Source: Gammaproteobacteria bacterium
GTDB lineage: Bacteria > Pseudomonadota > Gammaproteobacteria > UBA6429 > Thiohalophilaceae
Direction of reading: 5' to 3'
Assembly: GCA_029880855.1 (NCBI GenBank)
Contig: JAOUNS010000012.1
Span: 1 to 64,000, forward strand
Length of the DNA stretch: 64,000 nucleotides
This document shows positions 25,975-37,430 of this stretch, piece by piece; position 1 is the first letter of the stretch; each line of letters starts with the position of its first letter. The notes under the pieces were generated by a model. The model ran no database searches, was not told the DNA's origin, and was given only the letters and a program-made list of their open reading frames with translations. The translations under genes and the position numbers were made by a program.

Positions 25975-27924
25975 ATGTCAGACAAACTCTATGACATCCC
26001 TGATAATATTAAAAAGACCACCCATATCACCGAAGCACAATACAATGAGATGTATCAACGCTCTGTCGATGATCCGAATGGCTTTTGGGCTGAGCAGGCG
26101 GAAAAATTTATCAGCTGGTATAAACCCTGGGACAAGGTAAGCGACTGGAGTTATGCCAGGGACAATCTCTATATCAAATGGTTTGAAGGCGGCAAGCTGA
26201 ACGTCAGTTACAACTGTATTGATCGACACCTGCCTGAGCGTGCGGATCAGGTTGCCATCATCTGGGAAGGCGACAATCCCAAAGACGATATAAAGATCAC
26301 CTATCGTGAACTGCATGAACAGGTCAGCAAACTGGCCAATGTGCTGAAAGCCCGTGGTGTGAAAAAAGGTGATCGGGTCTGTATCTATATGCCCATGATC
26401 CCGGAAGCCGGCTATGCCATGCTGGCCTGTGCCCGTATCGGTGCGGTGCACTCCGTGGTGTTTGGCGGTTTCTCCCCAAATTCACTCAAGGATCGTATCC
26501 TTGATTCCGATTGTCGCGTGGTCATTACCGCCGATGAGGGCGTGCGTGGCGGCAAACCGATTCCATTGAAGGCCAATACGGATGAAGCCGTCAAGGACTG
26601 CCCCAATGTGCACACCGTCCTGACCGTGAAACGCACCGGCGGCAACATCAACTGGAATGACAAACATGACGTCTGGTACCACGATGCCATGGCCAGTGCC
26701 TCAACAGATTGCCCGCCGGAAGAGATGGATGCAGAAGATCCCATGTTTATTCTCTATACTTCCGGCTCCACCGGCAAACCCAAAGGGATCCTGCACACCA
26801 CCGGCGGTTATATCCTTTTCGTCACCATGACCACCAAATACACCTTTGACCTGACCGACAAGGACATCTACTGGTGTACAGCGGACGTGGGCTGGATCAC
26901 CGGTCACAGTTATCTGCTATATGGACCGTTATCCAACGGATTCACCACGGTCTTCTTTGAGGGAGTACCCAACTACCCCGACTCCTCCCGTTTCTGGCAG
27001 GTGGTGGACAAACACAAGATCACCGTCTTTTATACCGCCCCCACCGCCATCCGCGCCCTGATGCGGGAAGGTGAAGGCCCGGTGAAAAAGACCTCACGCC
27101 AATCCCTGCGTATCCTAGGTACGGTGGGCGAACCCATCAACCCGGAGGCCTGGGAGTGGTATCACAAGGTGGTGGGTGATGAACGTTGCCCTATTGTCGA
27201 CACCTGGTGGCAGACGGAAACCGGTGGTCACCTGCTGACCCCGCTGCCCGGCGCCACCAAACTCAAGCCCGGTTCGGCCACCCGCCCCTTCTTTGGTATC
27301 AAACCGGGCATCATCGACACCACCACCAATCAACTCATCGAAGGAAACGGCGAGGCAAGGGGTGCGCTGGTGATGACCTGCTCCTGGCCCAGTCAGATGC
27401 GCAGCATCTATGGTGATCACGACCGTTTTGTCAAAACCTACTTCTCGGATTATCCCGGTTATTACTTCACCGGTGACGGGGCACACCGTGATGCCGATGG
27501 TTATTACTGGATCACCGGCCGGATGGATGACGTGCTGAATGTTTCCGGTCACCGTATGGGCACAGCCGAAGTGGAATCCGCCCTGGTCTTGCATGAAAAG
27601 GTCGCTGAGGCCGCTGTGGTGGGCTACCCCCATGACATCAAGGGTCAGGGGATCTACGCCTACGTCACCCCTGTGCTTGGTGTGGAACCGGATGAACAGT
27701 TAAGAAAGGAACTTATCGAGCTGTGTCGCAAGGAGATTGGCCCTATTGCCAAACCAGACGTCATCCAGTGGGCTCCCGGCCTGCCCAAAACCCGCTCCGG
27801 CAAGATCATGCGCCGTATCCTGCGCAAGATCGCCGAAAACGACCTGGGCACACTGGGCGATACCTCCACCCTGGCCGACCCGGCGGTGGTGGATGATTTG
27901 ATCAAGAATCGGGCAAATCAGTAA
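25975..27924 (+). CDS. acs: Acetyl-CoA synthetase
   Basis: This 649-residue AMP-forming acetate:CoA ligase converts acetate, ATP and CoA to acetyl-CoA. The P-loop-like A3 motif is [14 protein letters not shown] (about residue 260), followed by WWQTETGGH and [21 protein letters not shown]. The C-terminal [11 protein letters not shown] contains the lysine that is acetylated by Pat/Gcn5-type enzymes to switch the enzyme off. GGAAAGGGG precedes the ATG. The upstream symporter and regulator make an acetate uptake and activation module. Confidence 0.97.
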   Translation: MSDKLYDIPDNIKKTTHITEAQYNEMYQRSVDDPNGFWAEQAEKFISWYKPWDKVSDWSYARDNLYIKWFEGGKLNVSYNCIDRHLPERADQVAIIWEGDNPKDDIKITYRELHEQVSKLANVLKARGVKKGDRVCIYMPMIPEAGYAMLACARIGAVHSVVFGGFSPNSLKDRILDSDCRVVITADEGVRGGKPIPLKANTDEAVKDCPNVHTVLTVKRTGGNINWNDKHDVWYHDAMASASTDCPPEEMDAEDPMFILYTSGSTGKPKGILHTTGGYILFVTMTTKYTFDLTDKDIYWCTADVGWITGHSYLLYGPLSNGFTTVFFEGVPNYPDSSRFWQVVDKHKITVFYTAPTAIRALMREGEGPVKKTSRQSLRILGTVGEPINPEAWEWYHKVVGDERCPIVDTWWQTETGGHLLTPLPGATKLKPGSATRPFFGIKPGIIDTTTNQLIEGNGEARGALVMTCSWPSQMRSIYGDHDRFVKTYFSDYPGYYFTGDGAHRDADGYYWITGRMDDVLNVSGHRMGTAEVESALVLHEKVAEAAVVGYPHDIKGQGIYAYVTPVLGVEPDEQLRKELIELCRKEIGPIAKPDVIQWAPGLPKTRSGKIMRRILRKIAENDLGTLGDTSTLADPAVVDDLIKNRANQ

Positions 27925-27987
27925 AGGCATTTAACGCCGGCTGAAAAGGCATGCCGGGAAAATCGTTAAGGACAGGCTGAAAGAAAA

Positions 27988-28030
27988 TGATATCCAACAG
28001 ACAACTCCATTGATGTCATGTTGGATATCA
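27988..28030. repeat. 11-bp inverted repeat downstream of acs
   Basis: TGATATCCAAC (27988-27998) and GTTGGATATCA (28020-28030) are exact reverse complements with a 21-bp loop. There is no T tract, so it may be a 3'-end hairpin or an operator. The stretch 28031-28127 holds nothing else I can support. Confidence 0.5.
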
Positions 28031-28127
28031 CTTCATTCAGTCCACACAACAGATGACACATTCCAAATAATACCCGGCACCCCTATTGTATACAGGGCTG
28101 TCGTCAATCGATGTCATATCTTGTTAT

Positions 28128-29009
28128 TTACGTTCCATCCGGATCATTCTCCTTGCGTCTGGTGTGACGCTTGGCCTGAATTTTACGCATCGACAAGGCA
28201 AACAATAAAATTGAAACACCGAGTATCATAAGCCAAATGAAGAAATGCACATCAAACCCGGTTTCTGAAATTGGTCTTTTATCAAATGATCCCGCCACAT
28301 CAGTCCACCAGTAAGAGAAATTAATAATGTCTGCCACCGTATGGCTGATGATGCCCGGGATGAGAGAGCCGGAAGTATAAGCCAGGCTTCCCCACATAGC
28401 ACTCACGACAATAAGCAATAGCAGCACCGAAGGTGCCCAGGTTTGATGCAGATGAAATACAACGAAGACAATCGACACCAGCCCAATGCCGATGGGAGCG
28501 CCATAATGCTTCTCCAAAGGAACCTGCATATATCCCCGAAAGCCGACCTCCTCTGTCAAACCGGCAGTCAGTGCAGCCATAATAACGAACAACCAGGCTA
28601 TCCAGACCGGCACTGCTGTCAAATCATACGCCAGTGTCCATAACCGTGAGGGAAACTCAATAATCCGAAAGGTAACCACAAACCCGGCTTGTAAAACTGC
28701 AACTATCAACAATGCCGCTATCATGCTCCATAACCCAACACCTGCCGACAACGTTGTTGCCCGGCAATACTCTCGTCCCGCAATGACGGAACGACCAAAC
28801 CACCAACGGCCGCTCACCACCTGCCAATATACCCACAACACAATCCCCATAACGAAAATCGACCATGGTGCTGGTATAAATACCATTACAAGCCACATCA
28901 CAACAGAACCGACTATGGCAAAGACAAACAGACCCGACAAAACTGCACGAATCAAAAGCGGTAATTTCCGCCAAAAATCAACAAATGGAGAGGTTACGAA
29001 TCCGGCCAT
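28128..29009 (-). CDS. CPBP family intramembrane metalloprotease
   Basis: This 293-residue membrane protein has about eight helices and the CPBP active-site motifs: TEEVGFRGYMQ (EExxxR), VFVVFHLHQ (FxxxH) and SHTVADI (HxxxD). It differs in sequence from the CPBP protein at 14081. The C-terminus is strongly basic (RKIQAKRHTRRK). TTG at 29015 and ATG at 29009 are both possible starts; ATG was chosen. Its substrate is unknown, and it stands alone. Confidence 0.8.
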   Translation of the reverse strand: MAGFVTSPFVDFWRKLPLLIRAVLSGLFVFAIVGSVVMWLVMVFIPAPWSIFVMGIVLWVYWQVVSGRWWFGRSVIAGREYCRATTLSAGVGLWSMIAALLIVAVLQAGFVVTFRIIEFPSRLWTLAYDLTAVPVWIAWLFVIMAALTAGLTEEVGFRGYMQVPLEKHYGAPIGIGLVSIVFVVFHLHQTWAPSVLLLLIVVSAMWGSLAYTSGSLIPGIISHTVADIINFSYWWTDVAGSFDKRPISETGFDVHFFIWLMILGVSILLFALSMRKIQAKRHTRRKENDPDGT

Positions 29010-29409
29010 CGTCAAGACACTCTTAATAAAAGTCCACAGCCAGTTAACACAAAGGCCAACTCACTATCCAAACCTGACAGTTCAGGCAGGTTTGACATCA
29101 TGCTTTTTCCTCTGTGTCACATAACAACCTGTCAAGGGGAGGTGTTATAGTGATCAAATTATCAACGTTTAACCAAAAAACCGATTGGCTGTATATTTAA
29201 TACAAAACAAGGCAACTTACAGCGAAAAATAGCACATACATGAGGGTGTTGCCTCGCCAATACTCACAATAATTGCGCTCACTGACATTGCCCGCTGCGG
29301 GAAAAACAGACAACAAAGGGCAATCTGTATCCACAACAATACCTATACTTTAACAACTCCCGATTTCCCGATATGCTACCCCCAAACAAAAATCAACCAC
29401 ACAGACTCG
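29010..29409. other. 400-bp intergenic region between divergent genes
   Basis: No gene was found. An 8-bp hairpin, CAAACCTG/CAGGTTTG, lies at 29069-29094. TATACT at about 29347 could be the -10 element of the hydrolase gene at 29410, but no good -35 is seen. Confidence 0.35.
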
Positions 29410-30363
29410 ATGATATCCGGAAGCACCTTCAAACCCGCCTGGTGGCTGTTAAATCGCCATGCGCAGACAATTTGGCCGACGCTGTTTCGCAAACGTTTTA
29501 AACAGGATTTTCAGCGTATACGATTTGAACTGCCGGATGGCGACTTTGTCGATGTGGACTGGACTCTGGATAATGGTGGCCCACTGGTCATCATCCTGCA
29601 CGGCCTGGAGGGAAACATCCATTCTCACTATGCCACGTCCATGTTGCAGCATTTAGCACAGAGCGGTTTTACCGCCGGTTTGCTCTATTTCCGCGGTTGC
29701 AGCGGCGAAGCAAATCGCTTGCCCCGCGCCTATCATTCCGGTGATACCGCCGATGTGGCATTTGTCGTCAATCAAATCAAACAGCAATACCCCGAGAGAA
29801 AATGCTTTGCCGTCGGGTTTTCCCTGGGCGGTAATGTATTGCTTAAGTGGCTGGGTGAAACCGGAAGTGCCAATCCCCTTAATGCTGCAGTCGCGGTGTC
29901 GGTACCGTTTGAACTGGCCAGGGCATCGCAACAATTAAACGAAGGTTTTTCAAAAATCTATCAGAAGCATTTATTGGATAAATTATTACGCTCGCTTGCC
30001 CGCAAACGCGATATGACTACGCCGTTTGATATCGAACATGCCTTAGAGAGTAAAACCATTTACGAGTTTGATGAGCGGGTCACTGCCCCGGTGCATGGAT
30101 TTACTGATGCCATGGATTATTATGAAAAAAGCAGTTGTCGGCAGTTCCTGTCCACTATTTCCATACCCACGCTGATCATTCATGCGGAAGATGATCCCTT
30201 TATGACACCGGATGTGATTCCCGGCGAGCATGAACTCTCCCCCGGTACCCGGCTTGAACTTTCAAAACAGGGTGGGCACATGGGATTTGTCAGCGGTCCT
30301 GTGCCTTTCCGGCCGATTTATTGGCTGGAGCAACGCATTTCCGGCTATCTCAGCAAATTGTAG
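29410..30363 (+). CDS. Alpha/beta hydrolase, YheT family
   Basis: This 317-residue alpha/beta-hydrolase belongs to the YheT/EMB8/ABHD1-3 group. It starts with the family's FKPAWWLLNRHAQTIWPTLFR segment; the oxyanion/HG motif is LHGLEGN, the nucleophile elbow GFSLGGN, the acid in AEDDPF and the catalytic histidine in GGHMGF. The E. coli YheT substrate is not established; eukaryotic relatives act on lipids. No ribosome binding site is obvious before ATG 29410. Confidence 0.88.
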   Translation: MISGSTFKPAWWLLNRHAQTIWPTLFRKRFKQDFQRIRFELPDGDFVDVDWTLDNGGPLVIILHGLEGNIHSHYATSMLQHLAQSGFTAGLLYFRGCSGEANRLPRAYHSGDTADVAFVVNQIKQQYPERKCFAVGFSLGGNVLLKWLGETGSANPLNAAVAVSVPFELARASQQLNEGFSKIYQKHLLDKLLRSLARKRDMTTPFDIEHALESKTIYEFDERVTAPVHGFTDAMDYYEKSSCRQFLSTISIPTLIIHAEDDPFMTPDVIPGEHELSPGTRLELSKQGGHMGFVSGPVPFRPIYWLEQRISGYLSKL

Positions 30364-30371
30364 GCGGCAAT

Positions 30372-30917
30372 TTATTGCCGCAACTCCTGCAAACGACGGG
30401 CGATTTTCTTCTGCCAGCCGGTTCCTTCCGTGACATGGTAAAAATGCCGCAGGGCCTGCCGTTCGCCGGGCCGCTGAATCTGTTTCACTTCAAACTCTCC
30501 CCGAGTCAGCAAGCGACGCTTGTAGACCTCGATACGGTGTGAGCCCACATATTGCACCGCTCCCGGCTTGATGATGACAATGTTCTGGTAGGCGGTTTGC
30601 GCGCTGTTCACGGTGGTATAAAGTTTGCGATCAGAATAGAAGCCGGAAATAAAATATTTCCCCGGTTTGACGTTTTCCGCCATAAAAAAGCCATCTTTGT
30701 AGACCAGCACCCTTGGTGGTACGGTAAACGGCGGAACATATGTCACACCATATTCATGGAAATCGATGGCATCAATGGGGTATTCCGCCTCGACATAGCC
30801 AATAATCATGGCCCGCTCAGGTGAAACGATATCGTCCGGTGGCGCCTTCACAGCGCATGACGTGGTTAGGCCCAGGCTGATGGCCAGGACAGCAAGAATG
30901 CCGGCTCGATTGTGCAT
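30372..30917 (-). CDS. Putative lipoprotein of unknown function
   Basis: This 181-residue protein has an N-terminal signal ending LGLTTSCAV, close to a lipobox with the Cys at residue 20 or so, although position -3 is Thr where Leu is usual. The rest has a beta-sandwich-like pattern (VYKDGFFMAENVKPGKYFISGFY resembles carboxypeptidase-regulatory-like domains) and a basic C-terminal tail. The start at 30917 follows CAGGAGCTACC. It converges with the hydrolase gene and follows the pnp terminator. Confidence 0.6.
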   Translation of the reverse strand: MHNRAGILAVLAISLGLTTSCAVKAPPDDIVSPERAMIIGYVEAEYPIDAIDFHEYGVTYVPPFTVPPRVLVYKDGFFMAENVKPGKYFISGFYSDRKLYTTVNSAQTAYQNIVIIKPGAVQYVGSHRIEVYKRRLLTRGEFEVKQIQRPGERQALRHFYHVTEGTGWQKKIARRLQELRQ

Positions 30918-31001
30918 GGTAGCTCCTGAATTTGCCTCGTTTGGAGGTAAATATGCAAGCGATATGCCAGTGTCCGGCTCATTTTCAGTGCAACCGCCGA
31001 A

Positions 31002-31031
31002 AACGAAAAAGGGCTGCAATGCAGCCCTTTT
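31002..31031 (-). terminator. Rho-independent terminator after pnp
   Basis: On the minus strand AAAGGGCTGCA and TGCAGCCCTTT form a long stem, followed by TTTTTCGTTTT. It lies 24 bp after the pnp stop codon and ends the rimP-pnp transcription unit. Confidence 0.85.
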
Positions 31032-31054
31032 AATCGGTATTTTGGCCGGTCGGA

Positions 31055-33127
31055 TTAGACGGCTTTCATACTCAGGCGGATACGGCCCTGTTTGTCGATT
31101 TCCAGCACCTTGACCTTGACCAGATCGCCTTCTGTCAGCTTGTCACTGACGTTCTCGACCCGTTCTTCACAGATCTGGGAAACGTGCACCAGTCCGTCTT
31201 TACCCGGCAGAATGGTCACAAAGGCGCCAAAGTCCATCAGCTTGGCAACCTTGCCCTCATAGACCTTGCCGACTTCCACGTCAGCGGTGATTTGCTCAAC
31301 CTGACGACGCGCTTCTTCGGCAGCCGCACCATCACTGGAGGCGATTTTGACCATGCCATCGTCGGTAATATCAATGGTGACACCGGTTTCTTCGGTAATG
31401 GCGCGGATGGTGGCCCCACCCTTGCCGATAACGTCGCGGATCTTTTCAGGATTAATCTTGAAAGTGACATAGCGCGGTGCATGGATAGACATCTCGGTGC
31501 GCGGTTCGCTGATCACAGCATTCATCTTGCCGAGAATATGCAGACGGCCTTCTTTGGCCTGATCCAGCGCCACTTCCATGATTTCCCTGGTGATACCGTC
31601 GATCTTGATATCCATCTGCAGCGCATTCACGCCTTTGGTGGTACCCGCCACCTTGAAATCCATATCGCCAAGGTGATCTTCATCACCCAGGATATCACTC
31701 AAAACAGCAAACTTGTCGTCTTCCTTGATCAGGCCCATGGCGATACCGGCAGTCGGCGCCTTGATGGGCACACCGGCATCCATCAATGACAGGCTGGTGC
31801 CGCACACTGAGGCCATGGAGCTGGAGCCGTTGGATTCGGTAATTTCAGAAACCACGCGCACACTGTAGGGAAACGCTTCCATTGTCGGCATAACACCCAG
31901 AACACCACGCTTGGCAAGACGGCCATGGCCAATCTCACGACGTTTGGGACTGCCGACACGACCGGTTTCACCCACGCAGTAAGGCGGGAAGTTGTATTGC
32001 AGCATAAAGCTGTCACGGAATGAGCCTTCCAGGGCATCGATGATCTGTGAGTCACGCTCGGTACCCAACGTGGTGACCACCAGAGCCTGGGTTTCACCAC
32101 GGGTAAACAGGGCGGAGCCATGCGTACGCGGCAATACACCAACCTTAACCGTGATGTCACGGACGGTTCTGGTGTCGCGACCATCAATGCGAGGTTCGCC
32201 GCGCAGGATACTGCTGCGGACGATTTTCTTTTCCAGTTTGGTCACTGCATCAATGACCACAGCTTCGGTCCAGCCACCGTCAGTGGCGAGTTGCGCGCCA
32301 ACACCCTTGCGGATTTCCATCAGGCGTTTGTAGCGGTCTTTCTTTACCTTGATCTTGTAGGCTTCGGTGATATCGGCTTCCGCCGCTGCAGCCACGTCGG
32401 CGTGTAATTTTTCATCTTTCACAGGCGGCTGCCAATCCCAGGCTTCGACACCAACCTGCTGAACAAACTCTTTGATGGCCTTAATGACGACCTGTTGCTG
32501 TTCGTGGCCGAAAACCACCGCACCCAGCATGACATCTTCCGGCAGCTCTTTTGCTTCGGATTCAACCATCAGTACCGCCTTTTCGGTTCCGGCGACCACC
32601 AGGTCAAGATCGGATTCTTTCAGTGCGCTGATTGAAGGATTCAGCAGGTACTGCCCATCCTTGTAACCGACACGGGCTGCGCCAATCGGACCATTAAACG
32701 GTGTACCGGTCAACAACAGCGCAGCAGATGCACCAATCATGGAAGGAATATCGGCATCAATCTCCGGGTCCATGGAGACAACAGTTGCAATCACCTGAAC
32801 TTCGTTGGTGAAGCCTTTGGGAAAGAGGGGACGAATAGGACGGTCAATCAGACGCGCAGTAAGTGTTTCTTTCTCACTGGGACGACCTTCACGCTTTAAG
32901 AAACCACCGGGGATTTTGCCAACCGCATAGGTCCGCTCCTGGTAGTCGATGGTCATGGGGAAAAAGTCCCGACTCTCATCAGCTTCTCTTAGTGCAACCG
33001 CCGTAACCAGTACGACAGTTTCACCCATACTCACCATTACGGCACCAGTGGATTGACGGGCAATCTCACCGGTTTCGAGGCGTACGACGTGATCGCCGTA
33101 TTGAAATTCTTTTGTTACGGGGTTCAT
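31055..33127 (-). CDS. pnp: Polyribonucleotide nucleotidyltransferase
   Basis: The 690-residue PNPase degrades RNA from the 3' end with phosphate. It has two RNase PH domains (about 1-215 and 310-540), with [14 protein letters not shown] in the second carrying the catalytic Asp residues, then a KH domain (about 553-615, [15 protein letters not shown]) and a C-terminal S1 domain (about 620-690, [17 protein letters not shown]). The gene follows rpsO, as in most gammaproteobacteria. Confidence 0.97.
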   Translation of the reverse strand: MNPVTKEFQYGDHVVRLETGEIARQSTGAVMVSMGETVVLVTAVALREADESRDFFPMTIDYQERTYAVGKIPGGFLKREGRPSEKETLTARLIDRPIRPLFPKGFTNEVQVIATVVSMDPEIDADIPSMIGASAALLLTGTPFNGPIGAARVGYKDGQYLLNPSISALKESDLDLVVAGTEKAVLMVESEAKELPEDVMLGAVVFGHEQQQVVIKAIKEFVQQVGVEAWDWQPPVKDEKLHADVAAAAEADITEAYKIKVKKDRYKRLMEIRKGVGAQLATDGGWTEAVVIDAVTKLEKKIVRSSILRGEPRIDGRDTRTVRDITVKVGVLPRTHGSALFTRGETQALVVTTLGTERDSQIIDALEGSFRDSFMLQYNFPPYCVGETGRVGSPKRREIGHGRLAKRGVLGVMPTMEAFPYSVRVVSEITESNGSSSMASVCGTSLSLMDAGVPIKAPTAGIAMGLIKEDDKFAVLSDILGDEDHLGDMDFKVAGTTKGVNALQMDIKIDGITREIMEVALDQAKEGRLHILGKMNAVISEPRTEMSIHAPRYVTFKINPEKIRDVIGKGGATIRAITEETGVTIDITDDGMVKIASSDGAAAEEARRQVEQITADVEVGKVYEGKVAKLMDFGAFVTILPGKDGLVHVSQICEERVENVSDKLTEGDLVKVKVLEIDKQGRIRLSMKAV

Positions 33128-33148
33128 CGAGTTTCCTTCCGGCTGGGA

Positions 33149-33418
33149 TTATTTACGCAGGCCGAGGCGTGCAATCAGATCGCGGTAGCGATTAAGGTCT
33201 TTTTTCTTCAGATAGTCGAGCAACTTGCGGCGCTGACTGACCATACGCAGCATGCCCTGACGGGAATGATGGTCATGGATGTGATCTTTGAAGTGACCTG
33301 ACAGATCATTGATGCGGTTGGACAACAATGCAATCTGTACTTCAGGTGAACCTGTGTCATTAGAAGAACGTTGATATTCACTAACGATGCTTGCCTTTTG
33401 TTCGGCAGTCATGGACAT
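33149..33418 (-). CDS. rpsO: Ribosomal protein S15
   Basis: The 89-residue S15 binds the central domain of 16S rRNA. Landmarks are [21 protein letters not shown] and [20 protein letters not shown]. The start at 33418 follows AGGAGTTTGCG; a longer upstream frame to 33520 is not needed. It lies between truB and pnp in the classic order. Confidence 0.97.
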   Translation of the reverse strand: MSMTAEQKASIVSEYQRSSNDTGSPEVQIALLSNRINDLSGHFKDHIHDHHSRQGMLRMVSQRRKLLDYLKKKDLNRYRDLIARLGLRK

Positions 33419-33523
33419 CGCAAACTCCTGTTTTAAAAAAAATTTACCGACAAATTTGGAGGGCGTATTGTACCCGCGCCCCAAACGCTGCACAAGGGAT
33501 AAACCGGCCGATTTGGCCAAAGA

Positions 33524-34438
33524 TTAACCCGATTTAACCAAACGCCGGGGGGCGACCCGGCCATCCTCAAGAACCTCTCCTATCCCCAAAAACACGCCAT
33601 CCGAGGTGAGGCAGACCCAGCCTTCTGTGGGGGCCTTTGCCACCTGGACAGCCTGTCCTCGCAAGACATAAAAGGCTGAATTTTCTGATAACTGCACCAC
33701 CGGCCAGTCAGCCAGCGCCTGCTCCATCGGCACAATCACTCGATCCAGTTCCTCAAAACCTGATTCCGCCATCTCTGTCAGCGTCTCCAGGGTCACAGCC
33801 TGACCGATGTGAAAACTCCCCGTCTCGGTCCGCCGCAGAGCGCTCAGATGAGCTCCGCAACCCAGGGCTCGGCCGATGTCCTCGGCCAGGGTCCTGACGT
33901 AGGTCCCCTTGGAGCAACGCAGACTGATTTCCAGTTCATCACCGGCCAGACGCACCAGTTGCAGGGAATGGATGGTGACCCTGCGAGGTTTGCGCTCCAC
34001 CTCTTTCCCCTGGTGAGCCAGTTTATAGAGGGGTTGGCCATTTTGCTTGATGGCGGAATGCATGGGCGGGATCTGGTCGATCTCGCCGACAAATTGCGCC
34101 AGGATCCTTTTCACCTCAGCTTCACTGTGCTCAGCCACCGGCCGCTGTTCGATGATCTCACCCTCGGCATCGGCAGTCGTGGTGCGAATGCCCAGCTTGC
34201 AGGTACCGGTATAAGCCTTGTCTGCTTCCAGCAAATAACCGGAGATTTTGGTGGCCTCTCCCAGACAAATGGGTAACAAGCCGCCTGCCATCGGGTCGAG
34301 ACTGCCGGTGTGCCCTGCCTTATTGGCATTGAACAACCGTTTAATCTTTTGCAGTGCCGAATTGGAGGTGATACCAACCGGTTTGTCCAGCAAGACAATA
34401 CCATTTACGTCACGCCCTCTGGTACGTCGCTTCCCCAT
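33524..34438 (-). CDS. truB: tRNA pseudouridine(55) synthase
   Basis: This 304-residue enzyme makes pseudouridine-55 in the T loop of tRNA. HTGSLDPMAGGLLP contains the catalytic Asp; GTYVRTLAEDIG is a second family motif, and a C-terminal PUA-like part follows after about residue 250. ATG 34438 is 6 nt after GAGG; the TTG one codon upstream is less likely. Stop and start of neighbouring genes are 8 bp apart, as expected in the operon. Confidence 0.96.
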   Translation of the reverse strand: MGKRRTRGRDVNGIVLLDKPVGITSNSALQKIKRLFNANKAGHTGSLDPMAGGLLPICLGEATKISGYLLEADKAYTGTCKLGIRTTTADAEGEIIEQRPVAEHSEAEVKRILAQFVGEIDQIPPMHSAIKQNGQPLYKLAHQGKEVERKPRRVTIHSLQLVRLAGDELEISLRCSKGTYVRTLAEDIGRALGCGAHLSALRRTETGSFHIGQAVTLETLTEMAESGFEELDRVIVPMEQALADWPVVQLSENSAFYVLRGQAVQVAKAPTEGWVCLTSDGVFLGIGEVLEDGRVAPRRLVKSG

Positions 34439-34446
34439 CAATTACC

Positions 34447-34818
34447 TCAATCGTTCTGATTTTGCTTGTCGCCGGCGACTGCTTTGTCGATGAGAGCGGC
34501 CAGTTCATTACCGCGCTGGATGGTGACATCATGAATAAAACGTAATTCCGGAATAAAGCGAATGGTCATGCGTTGACCCAGTTCGTGGCGTAAAAACCCG
34601 GCGGCATTTTTCAGTACGGCCATACTCTGTTCGAGTTTTTCACCTTCGTCCAGGCTCGTGATATAGACCTTGGCGACGGCAAGATCACGACTGACCTCAA
34701 CATCGGCGACTGTCACCATACCCAGACGGGGGTCATGAACCTCCATCTGGATAAGCTGTGCCAGTTCACGTTGCATCTGTTCGCCTATACGGCGTGTGCG
34801 GCTGAAATCTTTTGGCAT
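34447..34818 (-). CDS. rbfA: Ribosome-binding factor A
   Basis: This 123-residue protein assists late 30S maturation. It has the RbfA KH-type fold, with RIGEQMQRELAQLIQMEV at the N-terminus, VSRDLAVAKVYITSL in the centre and PELRFIHDVTIQRG near the end. It lies between infB and truB. Confidence 0.95.
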   Translation of the reverse strand: MPKDFSRTRRIGEQMQRELAQLIQMEVHDPRLGMVTVADVEVSRDLAVAKVYITSLDEGEKLEQSMAVLKNAAGFLRHELGQRMTIRFIPELRFIHDVTIQRGNELAALIDKAVAGDKQNQND

Positions 34819-34876
34819 GGCTGACGGTACTCTTGCAACCGTTGATATACTGGCAATTCTTTACGATATACGACGT

Positions 34877-37399
34877 TTACAGTTTTCTCTGAACCTGTAC
34901 CCGTTCGTAAACTTCGATCTGATCACCGACCTTAACATCGTTGTAGTTCTTCACACCGATACCACATTCTGTACCCTGCTTCACTTCACCGACGTCATCC
35001 TTAAAGCGACGGAGTGACTCCAGTTCACCCTCATAGATAACCACATTGTTACGTAGAACGCGAATCGGGTTATTCCGCTTGACCGTACCTTCCACCACCA
35101 TACAGCCTGCAATGGCGCCCAGTTTCGGCGAACGGAATACATCGCGCACTTCAGCCAGACCGATGATCTCTTCCTTGAATTCCGGCGCCAACATGCCGCT
35201 CATGGCGTTTTTCACTTCATCTATGAGGTCATAGATGACGCTGTAGTAGTGCAGATCCACTGACTCTTCATCAATCAGGCGCTTGGCTGTGCTGTCGGCT
35301 CGGACATTAAAGCCGATAATTACGGCATTGGAGGCCATTGCCAAATTGACATCGGATTCGTTAATACCACCAACACCGCTGGCTACGATTTTGACCTTCA
35401 CTTCATCAGTGGAAAGCGCCAACAAGGAATCGGAAATGGCTTCCACTGAACCCTGTACGTCCGCTTTGAGGACAAGATTGAGCGAATTGACCTCGCCCTC
35501 CTCCATTTGTGAAAACATATTTTCGAGTTTGGCAGCCTGTTGTCTGGCCAGTTTGACATCACGATATTTGCCCTGGCGGAACAGGGCGATTTCGCGTGCC
35601 TTGCGCTCATCAGAAACAACATTCGCTTCATCGCCGGCACTGGGTATACCGGACAGACCAAGAATCTCCACCGGGATGGATGGACCGGCTTCAGCCAGTT
35701 GCTGGCCGTGTTCATCTACCATGGCGCGCACGCGACCGTATTCCAGACCTGCCAGCAGGATATCACCCTTCTTCAGGCAACCCTGTTGTACCAGCATGGT
35801 CGCAACCGGACCACGGCCCTTGTCCAGACGCGATTCGATAATGACACCTTTGGCATTACCTTCCTTCGGCGCCTTGAGTTCAAGGACTTCGGTTTGCAGG
35901 ATAATGGCTTCCAGCAAGTCATCGACACCTTCACCGGTGTGGGCGGAGACATGCACAAACATGGTATCACCGCCCCAGTCTTCAGGGATCACATCTTCCT
36001 TAGCCAGTTCGCTTCTCACCCGATCCGTATCGGCATCCGGTTTATCGATCTTGTTCACAGCAATAATAAGTGGAACCTCAGCAGCACGTGCGTGCTGAAT
36101 GGCTTCCTTGGTCTGAGGCATCACACCGTCATCAGCGGCCACCACCAGGATAACAAGGTCGGTAACCTTTGCACCTCGTGCGCGCATGGCAGTAAAGGCG
36201 GCGTGACCCGGGGTATCAAGAAAGGTAATGTCTCCGCCGTCGGTCGACACATGATATGCACCGATGTGCTGGGTGATTCCCCCTGACTCAGACGCCACCA
36301 CACGGCTGCGACGGATGTAGTCCAGCAAAGAGGTCTTGCCATGGTCAACATGGCCCATAATGGTAACGACAGGTGCCCGCGGTTCAGATTCGCTGCTGGC
36401 CTCTTCGGTAAGCACGTCCTCGATAGCATCCTCTTTCAGCATCTTGGGCGTATGGCCCATTTCTTCAACCACAATGGATGCAGTATCCTGATCCAGCACC
36501 TGGTTAATGGTGACCATACTGCCCATGGTCATCATCACCTTAATTACCTCAGCGGCCTTGACGGACATTTTTTGTGCCAGTTCACCGACTGTAATCGTTT
36601 CCGGGATGCTCACTTCCCGGATGACCGGCGCAGTGGGCATCTGGAAACCGTGCTCAGAAGAGCCTGCACCGGAAACACGTCTGGATTTTGATGATTTTTT
36701 ACGTCGTCCTGACTTGTCGACGTTAACGTGCAATTCTTTTCTGCCATAGCGAGTGCCACGGTCCTCATCCAGTTGCATCCGTTCGGTTCTGTCACCCTTG
36801 GGAACTTTTTTGCCTTTGCCACGAGCCTCAGTGGTGGTGTTCGCTTCTGCCTGTTTCCGTGCGATCTCTTCCGCCTGACGCTTGGTCTCTTCCTCTGCTT
36901 TACGGGCTTCTTCCGCTGATGATTTGGCCTGTTCTTCTGCAGCAATACGCGCCTTTTCCTCGGCCTCACGCTGTTCACGCAATTCTTCCTGTTCCAGTCG
37001 CGCCTGTTCCGCTGCCTGTTCTTCAGCTTCACGACGTACCCGTTCTTCTTCCAGTCTTTTGTTTTCCTCTTCCTGGACAACGCTGCGCTTCACATAAGTA
37101 CGTTTTTTACGCACTTCTACGGTGACAGATTTGGCGTTGGGACGACTGCCGGGACGCCCGGCGGTTGGCTGGCGTAATTCACTGGTGGATTTACGGCTCA
37201 GGGTGACTTTCCTGGGTTCGGCACGTTCGGCAACACCATGTTTGCGACGCAGGAAGCCCAACAGCTCCTCTTTTTCAGTTTCACTGATCGTCGCATCAGC
37301 GTCATCTACGCTTACACCTGCTTCCTTGAGCTGCTCAAGCAGGCGTTCTATCGAGATTCCAACAACCTCTGCAAACTGTCGAACCGTCACTTCTGCCAT
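34877..37399 (-). CDS. infB: Translation initiation factor IF-2
   Basis: The 840-residue factor brings initiator tRNA to the ribosome. Domains: IF2 N-terminal helix bundle (about 1-50), a long charged linker rich in Glu, Arg and Lys (about 95-215), a second IF2-N module (about 265-315), the GTPase domain with [12 protein letters not shown] (P loop), DTPGHAAF and NKIDKP, and the domains II-IV that bind formyl-Met-tRNA. The upstream GGAGAAGAGAATAT supports the start. Internal starts that give IF2-2 type forms, as in E. coli, were not resolved. Confidence 0.97.
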   Translation of the reverse strand: MAEVTVRQFAEVVGISIERLLEQLKEAGVSVDDADATISETEKEELLGFLRRKHGVAERAEPRKVTLSRKSTSELRQPTAGRPGSRPNAKSVTVEVRKKRTYVKRSVVQEEENKRLEEERVRREAEEQAAEQARLEQEELREQREAEEKARIAAEEQAKSSAEEARKAEEETKRQAEEIARKQAEANTTTEARGKGKKVPKGDRTERMQLDEDRGTRYGRKELHVNVDKSGRRKKSSKSRRVSGAGSSEHGFQMPTAPVIREVSIPETITVGELAQKMSVKAAEVIKVMMTMGSMVTINQVLDQDTASIVVEEMGHTPKMLKEDAIEDVLTEEASSESEPRAPVVTIMGHVDHGKTSLLDYIRRSRVVASESGGITQHIGAYHVSTDGGDITFLDTPGHAAFTAMRARGAKVTDLVILVVAADDGVMPQTKEAIQHARAAEVPLIIAVNKIDKPDADTDRVRSELAKEDVIPEDWGGDTMFVHVSAHTGEGVDDLLEAIILQTEVLELKAPKEGNAKGVIIESRLDKGRGPVATMLVQQGCLKKGDILLAGLEYGRVRAMVDEHGQQLAEAGPSIPVEILGLSGIPSAGDEANVVSDERKAREIALFRQGKYRDVKLARQQAAKLENMFSQMEEGEVNSLNLVLKADVQGSVEAISDSLLALSTDEVKVKIVASGVGGINESDVNLAMASNAVIIGFNVRADSTAKRLIDEESVDLHYYSVIYDLIDEVKNAMSGMLAPEFKEEIIGLAEVRDVFRSPKLGAIAGCMVVEGTVKRNNPIRVLRNNVVIYEGELESLRRFKDDVGEVKQGTECGIGVKNYNDVKVGDQIEVYERVQVQRKL

Positions 37400-37430
37400 A
37401 TATTCTCTTCTCCTACCTCAACTGCGGTAG

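Noticed and set aside
35283-36098. 271-codon open frame on the plus strand
   Set aside because: It is antisense to the infB GTPase region; Ser/Arg-rich translation is typical of a shadow frame.
36610-37080. 156-codon highly basic open frame in infB
   Set aside because: It is a second frame of the charged linker of IF-2 on the same strand, which explains its lysine and arginine content.
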